Positions 1-6,704 of a stretch of 9,843 nucleotides of DNA are shown here, in pieces. The position numbers and the translations under genes are program-made. This DNA comes from an uncultured Lachnospiraceae bacterium (GTDB lineage: Bacteria > Bacillota > Clostridia > Lachnospirales > Lachnospiraceae), in contig CAJUHP010000044.1 in NCBI GenBank assembly GCA_910586125.1, positions 1 to 9,843 of the forward strand. Direction: 5' to 3'. The notes below the pieces were generated by a model. That model was not told the DNA's origin, did no database searches, and saw nothing but the letters and a program-made list of their open reading frames with translations. Position 1 is the first letter of the stretch; each line of letters begins with the position of its first letter.

Positions 1-1
1 G

Positions 2-1642
2 ATAGCATATTTTGTTGAAGTTTTTCTATATCAACTAGCACAACAGGTTAATTTAGATGTAAGCGGTTTTGACACCGGAAATGTAACAGATATGGGGGGG
101 ATGTTTTCTGGCTGCAATAATCTAAGTAATTTAGATGTAAGTGGTTTTGACACTGGAAATGTAACAGATATGAGGTGGATGTTCTCTGGCTGTAGTAATC
201 TAAGTAATTTAGATGTAAGTGGTTTTGACACCGGAAATGTAACAGATATGGGGGAGATGTTCTTTGGCTGCAATATTCTAAGTAATTTAGATGTAAGTGG
301 TTTTGACACTGGAAATGTAAAAGATATGTGGGGTATGTTCTCTGGCTGCAGTAATCTAATGATAATTCACACGCCGCGAGGAGTACAGGAATCGGTTATT
401 CTGCCAGTGTCAGAAGATTATGGTCCTTGGTTTGCTCCAAGTGGGGCTATTATTACGGAATTACCTATAGACTTAAGCCAGAGTATTTTAATACAACGTT
501 TCCCTATAGCAGTAAAATATGTTCCCTATGAAGCAAGCCTCCAAGGTAATAAACAGACCGATAATGTAACTTATATATTGGAAAGCGGTTCACTGCCCCA
601 GGGAATAGAGTTGAGACAGGATGGAGTAATAATTGGTGTGCCTCTTGAGGCAGGCAATTTTTCATTTTCTGTGCGAAGAACAGATAATAGTAATCATACC
701 GATGCCGTTGTTTCCTATGTGCTGACTGTCCGCGAAAATACCAATGCAGATGTCAAAGCGGTATCCGATCCAGGGTATGAACTGATTGAATACGTTCCGG
801 ATTTGGATATGGGATCTTTAACGGCAGGCGGAAGCCATACGCTTGTATCGCGGGGTGAATTCAGTGAATTTGTGGCAGTATATCTAAACGGAAGAAAATT
901 GATTGAGGGAACAGATTATACAGCAGAATCTGGCAGTACCCGGATTACCATTATTGATGAAACACTGACAGGGGAAGGTGCCGGGACACATACAATTGGT
1001 ATTGAGTTCCGAACAGCGGATAACACTCTCCGGCGAGCTGCACAGAACTATACTGTTACAGGAGATACAAATTCCGGTAACGGCGGGGATACGGATAATG
1101 ACGACAATGATAATAACAACAATAATGATAGCGGCAATGATGATAACAGCAATAATGAAACAGGAAGTGATAATAATATCAGCGATAACGACAGCGGCAA
1201 CAATAACAATGATAATAGTAATAATGATCATACCTCTTCCGATTCTTCGGTTGATCCCACACCAGATTTTATTACCTATGTGATCCAGCGCGGCGACACC
1301 CTCTGGAGATTAGCCGCCCGTTATTATGGAACAGGCCGGTTCTGGACAAGGATCTATCAGGATAATCAGGCAATACTTAGAAATCCAAATCTTCTTCGTG
1401 TGGGACAGGTACTTACCATTTATCTGGACGGAAGAGCGGAAAGCGACAGAGAGCAGGGATTTGCCCCTGTGGAAACAGCCGGCACCTATACTGTCCGCTC
1501 CGGGGATAGCCTTTGGAAGATCGCAGCCAGCTTCTACAGACGGGGAAGTCTTTGGAGGAGAATCTATCAGGCTAATTTGGACAAGATCACAGATCCCGGA
1601 CGCATTCACATAGGTCAGGTATTTACGATTCCCGGCGAATAA
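2..1642 (+). CDS. LRR (DUF285/BspA-type) surface protein with C-terminal LysM pair, 5' truncated by window edge
   Basis: The reading frame is open from the left edge to a TAA at 1640-1642; the true start and any signal peptide lie outside the window. Order of parts: about 16 residues unlike the repeat (2-48); four 26-residue DUF285/BspA-type repeats (49-360) built on NLDVSGFDTGNVTDM; a putative-Ig-like domain (about 518-735, with the LPQGIELRQDG...GVPLEAG pattern); an X2-like beta domain (about 745-1055, with DYTAESGSTRITI); an Asn/Asp-rich linker (about 1061-1255); and two LysM domains (1277-1429 and 1487-1639, each with a GDTLW or GDSLW core). LysM domains bind the glycan strands of peptidoglycan and BspA repeats mediate protein or host contacts, so this is probably a secreted, wall-bound adhesin or recognition protein. 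The C-terminal half is a paralogue of that in the next gene. The family call is firm; the ligand is unknown. Confidence 0.9.
   Translation: MAYFVEVFLYQLAQQVNLDVSGFDTGNVTDMGGMFSGCNNLSNLDVSGFDTGNVTDMRWMFSGCSNLSNLDVSGFDTGNVTDMGEMFFGCNILSNLDVSGFDTGNVKDMWGMFSGCSNLMIIHTPRGVQESVILPVSEDYGPWFAPSGAIITELPIDLSQSILIQRFPIAVKYVPYEASLQGNKQTDNVTYILESGSLPQGIELRQDGVIIGVPLEAGNFSFSVRRTDNSNHTDAVVSYVLTVRENTNADVKAVSDPGYELIEYVPDLDMGSLTAGGSHTLVSRGEFSEFVAVYLNGRKLIEGTDYTAESGSTRITIIDETLTGEGAGTHTIGIEFRTADNTLRRAAQNYTVTGDTNSGNGGDTDNDDNDNNNNNDSGNDDNSNNETGSDNNISDNDSGNNNNDNSNNDHTSSDSSVDPTPDFITYVIQRGDTLWRLAARYYGTGRFWTRIYQDNQAILRNPNLLRVGQVLTIYLDGRAESDREQGFAPVETAGTYTVRSGDSLWKIAASFYRRGSLWRRIYQANLDKITDPGRIHIGQVFTIPGE
49..360 (+). 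repeat. Four tandem 78-bp repeats encoding 26-residue DUF285 units
   Basis: Unit starts are exactly 78 bp apart (49, 127, 205, 283), each opening with TAATTTAGATGTAAG. By eye the units are about 90% identical in DNA. Units 1 and 3 share GACACC and a GCAATA tract, while units 2 and 4 share GACACT and an AGTAATCTAA tract, giving an A-B-A-B pattern that suggests duplication of a 156-bp dimer. Within each unit the two codons after the conserved Asp-Met differ every time (Gly-Gly, Arg-Trp, Gly-Glu, Trp-Gly), while the flanks are almost constant. Homology to the unit stops abruptly on the left at about position 48; on the right the protein leaves the repeat after the Asn-Leu encoded near 360. Confidence 0.93.
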
Positions 1643-1675
1643 TATGGATAAAAGTTTGAATCATATTGTATCTGA

Positions 1676-1707
1676 GCCTGTACTCTGTATCCGTGCAGAG
1701 TGCAGGT
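1676..1707 (+). promoter_or_regulatory. Stable intergenic hairpin between the two LRR-LysM genes
   Basis: CCTGTACTCTG (1677-1687) pairs with CAGAGTGCAGG (1696-1706) over 11 bp with one G-U pair and an 8-nt loop; a further G-U pair closes it at 1676/1707. No T-tract follows on either strand (the + strand continues TAGCCAGAACG), so it is not a standard intrinsic terminator. It sits 34 nt downstream of the first gene's stop and about 55 nt upstream of the second gene's start. It could be a factor-assisted terminator, a processing or mRNA-stability element, or a 5' leader structure. I recognise no known riboswitch class. Confidence 0.55.
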
Positions 1708-1743
1708 AGCCAGAACGCCAAATATTAAAAATATAATGAAATA

Positions 1744-1751
1744 AAGGAGAG
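1744..1751 (+). promoter_or_regulatory. Ribosome binding site of the 889-aa LRR-LysM gene
   Basis: AAGGAGAG lies 11 nt before the ATG at 1763. It supports that start, as does the signal peptide that begins exactly there. The TATAAT at 1732-1737 lies too close to this site, and lacks a -35 partner, to be the gene's obvious promoter. Confidence 0.8.
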
Positions 1752-1762
1752 AAAATTAACAA

Positions 1763-4432
1763 ATGAAAGCAATCAAAAAAGGATTGTCCGTATTCTTAGC
1801 GGCGGCAATGCTGCTGACAGCACAGCCGTTACCCATAGCGGCGGCGGAAACTGCCGATGAATCGGATACAAGCATACTGGCAGAGATACAGGAAACAGAA
1901 GCATTGAGTACGGCATCCGAAACACAGGAAACGGACGCGATGTCGGAAACAGGAAATACAAACGCTGCACCAGAAACGTCAGAGACAGAAGAATCGACTG
2001 CTGCAGCAGACATGGAATCGACTGAAGAATCTGGATCTGCTGCGGCGACGGAAATGCTATCGACAGAAGAGGAAGAGACAACTGAAATAGGAGAAATGGA
2101 ATCTTCGGAAGAAACGGCAGTTGATGAGACAGAGAGGGAATCAGAAGAAGAAACATCCATATTGCTGGAAGAATCAACAGCACCAGAAGAGTCAACCATA
2201 GAAGAAACGTTAACAGAAGAAATTATAACAGCAGAAAAGCCAGAAGAATCAGTAACTCAAAATGATCCGGCAATAGAATCGACGGCTTTTGAAGAAACAG
2301 AAAAAACACTGGAAATTCAGACGGAGTTGGATGGAACAGCAACAATAAAGGCGGCTGTAGTTGATAGCGGCATACTGGATACTGGATTATCATGGGTGCT
2401 GGATTCAGACGGAGTTCTTACAATTTCAGGAACAGGGGACATGTACAAGAACGGTATAATATATCAATCTCTGCCATGGGATACGTACAAAAACTCTATT
2501 ATAACAATTGTGGTTGAAGAAGGCGTAACCAGTATAGGGGGAGCAGCTTTTGGACATTGCTCATCTCTTACAAATATTGTACTCCCAAATAGTACAACAA
2601 GAATAGCATGGGGAGCGTTTATGGGCTGTTCCTCTCTTACAAATATTACATTACCAGAAAATATATCTGGGATCTATGAATATACTTTTTCGGGATGTAC
2701 TTCGCTTACAGAAATAGAAATACCAGATTCCGTGAAAGCGATTTATATGGATGCATTTTCGGGGTGTACATCTTTAACTTCTGTAACAATCGGCAGCGGA
2801 GTGTCAGAGATAGAAGGGAATGTTTTTGAAGGTTGTCCTTCACTACATAATATATCGTTGAATGATAATAAGAACTTTGTGGTTGAAGACGGCGTTATTT
2901 TTAGCAGCGATAAGAAATCATTGGTTGTTTATCTTTCTAGTAATGAAAGCAAAACCTATACTGTACCTGACAGTGTAACGGAAATCAGTTATGCTGCGTT
3001 CGGTTGCAATACATCATTGAAAGAAGTAGAACTGCCGAAGAATTTAAAAGAAATCGGAGAATGGGCTTTTGCCGGTACGGATTTGGATGAGATTTGTATC
3101 CCGGCGCAAACAGAGAAAATCGGAGAAGATTTTCTTTTTGGAAGTTCGTGTTCTAAGGTGTATGTGTATTCCAGAAATGCTGTAATCATGGACGGCGCTT
3201 TTAATTCAGGAATGACAGTTTATGGTTTTGAAGGTTCCACATTACAAGAATATGTAAACAGAAGTCCACAGTGGAATCTGACATTTGTTCCTTTTTCAGA
3301 AACCGAACAGCCTCTTCCTACAGGAGTGCAGTATGTCCCTTACGAAGTCTCTCTTCGCGATATCGCAGGATATGAACATGAGGCGGATTATAAGCTGATA
3401 GACGGTTCTCTGCCATCTGGTATGACTTTAGAGAAGAACGGTATCCTGACAGGAACTCCAGCGCAGGAGGGAACATATATCTTTACAATACAGCGGCGTG
3501 ACGGGGAGTCCGTATATCTGACCACATATCATTTGGAGATCCGCGACAATACCAATATCAATGTGGAAGATATCACCGATCCCGGCTATGAACTGATCGA
3601 ATATGTGCCGGATCTGTATCTGGATTCTCTGACTCCGGGGGGAAGCCATACCTTACGATCCCGCGGCGAATATGAGGAATTCCGGGATGTTTACCTGGAC
3701 GGCAGAAAACTGCAGGCGGGCGTGGATTACACGGCCGAATCCGGCAGCACAAGAATTACGATCCAGGATCAGACACTGACGGAGAACGGAACAGGAATGC
3801 ATACCATTGGTATTGAATTCCGTACAAAAGATACCAATGTGCTGCGGCGGGCGGCCCAGAACTTTACCGTCTCTGAGACATCTCCGAATCCCGGTGAGGG
3901 AAACACAGGAGAGGACAGCACTGAAAAACCCGGAGATGGCACGGGGGAGCAGCCCGGAGAAAATACCGGGGGAAGCGGGGAAGAAAATACCGAAGAAAAC
4001 AGCGGTGAGAATACCGGCTCCGACCAGGATTCCCAGGAGGTGGCGGAGGATTCTTCCCAGACAAGCGTGTCTTATGTCATCCAGCGGGGAGATACGCTGT
4101 GGAAGCTTGCGGCCAGATTTTTTGGTTCCGGCCGGTATTGGCAGAGGATTTTTCAGGTAAATATGGATATCCTTCGCAATCCGAACCGTCTCAGGATTGG
4201 ACAGGTTATTACGATTTTCCTGAACTCAGCGGATGATCTTCCGGCACAGCCGGATACCGAAGTGACAGGGAATACATATATGGTTCAGCCCGGCGACAGC
4301 CTGTGGAGGATTGCGTCCAGAGTCTATGGACAGGGCCGTCTGTGGCGGCGGATTTTTGAGGCGAACCGGCATATGATCGCGGATCCGGGCCGAATTTACC
4401 GGAGGCAGATTTTCTTCATTCCCAGCGAGTAA
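1763..4432 (+). CDS. Secreted LRR_5 (BspA-like) protein with putative-Ig, X2-like and two LysM domains
   Basis: The protein has 889 aa. Residues 1-28 form a Sec signal peptide (Lys-rich start, Ala/Leu core, probable cleavage after Ala-Ala-Ala28). Residues 29 to about 195 are a Thr/Ser/Glu-rich, probably unfolded, acidic stalk. Next is a short LSWVLDSDGVLTISGTGDM-type beta segment (about 208-226), then LRR_5 repeats (about 250-480) with the recurring pattern F.GC.SLT.I.LP...T.I. From Tyr524 the protein matches the upstream gene: putative-Ig-like domain (about 524-595), X2-like domain (about 600-700), Gly/Glu/Pro-rich linker (about 703-768), LysM 1 (from residue 771, GDTLWKLA) and LysM 2 (from residue 839, GDSLWRIA). 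There is no LPXTG motif or C-terminal membrane anchor, so wall attachment is probably by LysM binding to peptidoglycan. The LRR half is visibly more AT-rich than the C-terminal half. Likely an exported adhesin or recognition protein; the ligand is unknown. Confidence 0.93.
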   Translation: MKAIKKGLSVFLAAAMLLTAQPLPIAAAETADESDTSILAEIQETEALSTASETQETDAMSETGNTNAAPETSETEESTAAADMESTEESGSAAATEMLSTEEEETTEIGEMESSEETAVDETERESEEETSILLEESTAPEESTIEETLTEEIITAEKPEESVTQNDPAIESTAFEETEKTLEIQTELDGTATIKAAVVDSGILDTGLSWVLDSDGVLTISGTGDMYKNGIIYQSLPWDTYKNSIITIVVEEGVTSIGGAAFGHCSSLTNIVLPNSTTRIAWGAFMGCSSLTNITLPENISGIYEYTFSGCTSLTEIEIPDSVKAIYMDAFSGCTSLTSVTIGSGVSEIEGNVFEGCPSLHNISLNDNKNFVVEDGVIFSSDKKSLVVYLSSNESKTYTVPDSVTEISYAAFGCNTSLKEVELPKNLKEIGEWAFAGTDLDEICIPAQTEKIGEDFLFGSSCSKVYVYSRNAVIMDGAFNSGMTVYGFEGSTLQEYVNRSPQWNLTFVPFSETEQPLPTGVQYVPYEVSLRDIAGYEHEADYKLIDGSLPSGMTLEKNGILTGTPAQEGTYIFTIQRRDGESVYLTTYHLEIRDNTNINVEDITDPGYELIEYVPDLYLDSLTPGGSHTLRSRGEYEEFRDVYLDGRKLQAGVDYTAESGSTRITIQDQTLTENGTGMHTIGIEFRTKDTNVLRRAAQNFTVSETSPNPGEGNTGEDSTEKPGDGTGEQPGENTGGSGEENTEENSGENTGSDQDSQEVAEDSSQTSVSYVIQRGDTLWKLAARFFGSGRYWQRIFQVNMDILRNPNRLRIGQVITIFLNSADDLPAQPDTEVTGNTYMVQPGDSLWRIASRVYGQGRLWRRIFEANRHMIADPGRIYRRQIFFIPSE

Positions 4433-4436
4433 GCGA

Positions 4437-4480
4437 CTCCGAGGCGTATTGCGAGATTGACGCGAATACTCCCTGTGGAG
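4437..4480 (+). terminator. Hairpin just after the LRR-LysM gene, possible terminator without a T-tract
   Basis: Starting 5 nt after the stop codon, GTATTGCG (4446-4453) pairs with CGCGAATAC (4461-4469) with one bulged G (4464) and a 7-nt loop. CTCC (4437-4440) pairs with GGAG (4477-4480) further out, with two more G-C pairs between. The position fits a transcript end, but no run of T follows. It could act with a factor, protect the 3' end, or be part of a longer structured element with the palindrome that follows. Confidence 0.45.
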
Positions 4481-4500
4481 ACTTCTGCACGGTAAAAGAA

Positions 4501-4609
4501 AGGATGGGGCGGCTGCAAAACCAAGATTTTATACAATATATGGTATCTATGTGTGAATAGACACAGATATATATTGTGTTTTATCTGAGTTCTGCGGCAG
4601 CCCCATCCT
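4501..4609. repeat. 109-nt near-complete palindrome (MITE-like or structured RNA element)
   Basis: AGGATGGGGCGGCTGCA (4501-4517) pairs with TGCGGCAGCCCCATCCT (4593-4609): 17 positions with one mismatch (4511/4599) and one G-U pair. Inside it, ACAATATAT (4533-4541) pairs with ATATATTGT (4569-4577), ATC (4545-4547) with GAT (4566-4568) and TGTGT (4550-4554) with ACACA (4561-4565), with small bulges and a GAATAG tip. Almost the whole element can fold back on itself. On the minus strand the outer arm is followed by TTCTTTT, which would suit a terminator in that direction, but no minus-strand gene reads into it. A non-autonomous palindromic repeat is the other main reading. Confidence 0.6.
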
Positions 4610-4769
4610 CTGTGAGAGAGGATATTCTGCAATCGGAGGAATTTTCCGCAATATTACCCAGAAAGTCTCATCCCAGCCGGTGATTGAATGCAGGGATACC
4701 CTATTTGCCAGCCAGTATTTTTATCTTTGGGGTGCGTTCGCTACCGAGCGTATATATAAGCTTAGAAAC
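4610..4769. other. Remainder of the 349-base gene-less stretch 4433-4781
   Basis: After the palindrome this stretch holds no convincing gene. Small inverted pieces (CGGA/TCCG and ATATT/AATAT within about 4621-4656) are too weak to call. A frame open from an ATG at 4680 joins the next gene but has no ribosome binding site. The only other signal is the weak promoter candidate listed separately. Confidence 0.5.
4727..4756 (+). promoter_or_regulatory. Weak sigma-A promoter candidate for the ligase-like gene
   Basis: TTGGGG (4727-4732), 18 nt, then TATATA (4751-4756). The -10 matches consensus at 5 of 6 positions but the -35 at only 3 of 6. Its location, 26 nt before the start codon at 4782, is acceptable but gives a short leader. 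Low confidence. Confidence 0.2.
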
Positions 4770-4775
4770 AGGAGG
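4770..4775 (+). promoter_or_regulatory. Ribosome binding site that fixes the start at 4782
   Basis: A perfect AGGAGG ends 6 nt before the ATG at 4782. The longer in-frame alternative starting at 4680 has no such site and would add a 34-residue Arg-rich extension ahead of the first membrane segment. Confidence 0.85.
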
Positions 4776-4781
4776 AGAAGG

Positions 4782-6518
4782 ATGGACAGGCAGGAAAAGG
4801 CATTGTATCTTTTCTTATTTTTTATGCCCTTTTTGGTCGGAGGATATCTGGTCTGGAGTTCCGCTCTGGCGGCCTGCTTCCTTCTTTTCTTTCTTTGCCG
4901 GAAAGAGGAGAATCGGGCGAAAAAGAAAGCTTATAACGAGAATCTACTGGCGCTGGCGCTCTTGCCGGTCCTGTTTCTTTTGGCAGGTTTTTGGGGAGTA
5001 GACCGGGGACAGGCGGCGTTTGGTTTTGTAAAATTTGTGCCGCTACCTCTTTTTTGGCTGGCAGTCCGGCGGATTCCCGACGAGAAAAGAGCGCGGCTCT
5101 GGGATGCGGTGCCTGCGGGCGGATTTCTGATGACCATGGTCAGTATTCTTTTGTGGTGCATTCCTTCTACGCGGGAATGGGTACAGGTGAACGGAAGGCT
5201 GGCCGGTTTTTTTCAATATCCGAATACCTATGCGGTTTATCTTTTATGCGGGATTTTGATTCGGTCCGGGAGAGTACATGACCAGAGCGGGCGTGATATC
5301 GCAGAGTCTCTGGTACTGGCGGCCGGGATCCTGCTCAGCGGAAGCCGGACCGCCATGGGGCTGGCTTCCGCTGCGGCTGTTTTACTGCTGCATAAGCGGG
5401 GAAACGGGAGTCTTCGGCGGATTTTTCCTGTTTTGGCAGGAGGAGGTATTCTCGCGCTGGCTCTTTTCACGGCGACAGGAAACCTGGACGTGCTGAAGCG
5501 GTACGGAGTCCTGCCCTTGCAAAGCAGCACGTTTCTGGGCCGGGTGTTGTACGCGGCGGACGCGCTGCCGGTGATTGCCGGTCATCCGTTTGGGTTGGGG
5601 TATGAAGGGTACTGGTTTTTGCAGGGCAGTTTTCAGAATGGGGTTTACGCGGTCCGCCATGTTCACAACGAGCTTTTCCAATTGCTTCTGGATGTGGGCT
5701 GGCTGCCGGCTGCCGTTTTGCTGCATGCGCTTGGAAAGACATTTTGGAGACTTGGATTTCATAAGAGGATGGTTCTCTCTGTCCTGCTGCTTCACAGTCT
5801 GCTTGATTTTGATTTTCAGTTTCTTTCCATCGGATTGCTGTTGGCGCTTCTGATGGCGGAGGGAGAGGATCCGGGGATCTGCGTTTTAGAAAAAAGGAAT
5901 CTTCGGCGCAAGAGCGTAAAGAAACGGGCAGGAAGGGAGAAGAAAAAAACAGGGGCTTTGGGCGGTTTCGGAAGCAGGATGGGAGCGGTATTTCTGGCGG
6001 TTTTCTGTCTGTGGATTGGAACGGCAGATTTTCTGGCATATATAAAAAAACCGGAGGCGGTCGTTCGGATTTATCCGGCGCACACCAGAAGCCTGATGGA
6101 GCTGCTGAAGCAGGCGGAGACGCTGGAGGAGATGGAACAGATCGCAGACCGGATTCTTCGGTATAACGAGTCTGTTTCGCTTGCCTATGATGCCAAAGGC
6201 AATGTAGCCTATGCAGAGGGAGACGCGGAAAAGATGATCGCCTGTAAGCTGCGGGCGATTGCGTTGGCAAGATATGAGAGGGAGGAGTATGAGGATTATC
6301 TGGAACGGCTGTTTACGTTTATCCGGCTGTACCAGAATGCAGGAATGACAAGGAGCGCGTCGTATTGCCGCGAACGGCTTTTGGAGATTCCAGATATGCT
6401 GGAGGAGGTAAAAAGGACGGCGTCGCCGTTGGCCTGGATGATTTATGATAAGCCGGATCTGGAACTGACAAAAGAAATGCAGGCCCGGATTCGTATATTG
6501 CGGGAGTCAGAGCCCTGA
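4782..6518 (+). CDS. O-antigen ligase/polymerase-like membrane protein (Wzy_C superfamily) with soluble C-terminal tail
   Basis: The protein has 578 aa. Residues 1 to about 420 are strongly hydrophobic and form many membrane helices, starting with LYLFLFFMPFLVGGYLVW. Family features of the O-antigen ligase group (Wzy_C, PF04932): NGRLAGFFQYPN around 137-148, LLSGSRTAMG around 183-192, and the His-containing loop HVHNELFQLLLDVGW from residue 293, preceded by GHPFGLGYEGYW. Such proteins join lipid-linked glycans to an acceptor or polymerise repeat units outside the membrane. A basic stretch (about 370-395) leads to one more membrane helix, then about 140 mostly helical, Glu-rich residues that may form a TPR-like extracytoplasmic domain. 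No glycosyltransferase, flippase or other polysaccharide gene is in the window, so substrate and acceptor are unknown. The gene could be monocistronic. The start is set by AGGAGG at 4770. Confidence 0.78.
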   Translation: MDRQEKALYLFLFFMPFLVGGYLVWSSALAACFLLFFLCRKEENRAKKKAYNENLLALALLPVLFLLAGFWGVDRGQAAFGFVKFVPLPLFWLAVRRIPDEKRARLWDAVPAGGFLMTMVSILLWCIPSTREWVQVNGRLAGFFQYPNTYAVYLLCGILIRSGRVHDQSGRDIAESLVLAAGILLSGSRTAMGLASAAAVLLLHKRGNGSLRRIFPVLAGGGILALALFTATGNLDVLKRYGVLPLQSSTFLGRVLYAADALPVIAGHPFGLGYEGYWFLQGSFQNGVYAVRHVHNELFQLLLDVGWLPAAVLLHALGKTFWRLGFHKRMVLSVLLLHSLLDFDFQFLSIGLLLALLMAEGEDPGICVLEKRNLRRKSVKKRAGREKKKTGALGGFGSRMGAVFLAVFCLWIGTADFLAYIKKPEAVVRIYPAHTRSLMELLKQAETLEEMEQIADRILRYNESVSLAYDAKGNVAYAEGDAEKMIACKLRAIALARYEREEYEDYLERLFTFIRLYQNAGMTRSASYCRERLLEIPDMLEEVKRTASPLAWMIYDKPDLELTKEMQARIRILRESEP

Positions 6519-6606
6519 TCGTTCAGGGATATAGGCAGGATTGAAATTTAGAAATTTTTGTGCAAAACGACAGAAAAAACTCATTCCTTACTTTTAGCGG
6601 TTTTGA

Positions 6607-6635
6607 TTGAGAATTTATCATTTTTATGCTATGCT
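6607..6635 (+). promoter_or_regulatory. Probable sigma-A promoter of the ABC transporter operon
   Basis: TTGAGA (6607-6612, 5 of 6 to consensus), 17-nt spacer, TATGCT (6630-6635, 4 of 6), in an AT-rich stretch 70 nt before the ATPase start. An overlapping alternative pairs TTGATT (6603-6608) with TATGCT (6625-6630) at a 16-nt spacing. The 186-nt gap after the ligase-like gene also argues for a separate transcription unit. Confidence 0.5.
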
Positions 6636-6692
6636 GAACGAAAGACAGAGTGCGGCAATCACTTTGGCGCAAAGCAATTCTGTTTTTGTATA

Positions 6693-6698
6693 GAGGAG
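6693..6698 (+). promoter_or_regulatory. Ribosome binding site fixing the ATPase start at 6705
   Basis: GAGGAG lies 6 nt before the ATG at 6705. The longer in-frame option from 6558 would add 49 Cys-rich residues not seen in ABC ATPases and would overlap the promoter, so it is rejected. Confidence 0.85.
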
Positions 6699-6704
6699 AA
6701 ACCG

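Noticed and set aside
49..360. Diversity-generating retroelement variable region
   Set aside because: No reverse transcriptase, template repeat or accessory gene is in the window, and the differences between units are not A-specific; tandem duplication explains the pattern.
49..360. CRISPR array
   Set aside because: The repeats are contiguous, in frame and coding, with no spacers.
1732..1737. TATAAT as -10 box of the second LRR gene
   Set aside because: It is 6 nt from the ribosome binding site and has no -35 partner; a transcript from it would start in or beside that site.
1756..2199. Ser/Val-rich minus-strand frame opposite the acidic stalk
   Set aside because: It is the antisense of GAA/GAG/ACA/TCT repeats in the stalk; such low-complexity sequence gives long open antisense frames by chance.
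4680..4781. Upstream in-frame start of the ligase-like gene
   Set aside because: No ribosome binding site and a non-family extension; AGGAGG before 4782 fixes the start there.
5467..6270. Minus-strand open frame of 267 codons opposite the ligase-like gene
   Set aside because: Composition is Ser/Pro/Arg-rich, with no domain or ribosome binding site. It lies wholly opposite a gene with clear family motifs, so it is a GC-driven shadow.
6513..6528. CCCTGA/TCAGGG hairpin over the ligase-like stop codon as terminator
   Set aside because: Six-bp stem with no T-tract after it; too weak to call.
6558..6704. Upstream in-frame start of the ABC ATPase
   Set aside because: The extension is Cys-rich, unlike ABC ATPases, and covers the promoter; GAGGAG before 6705 is decisive.
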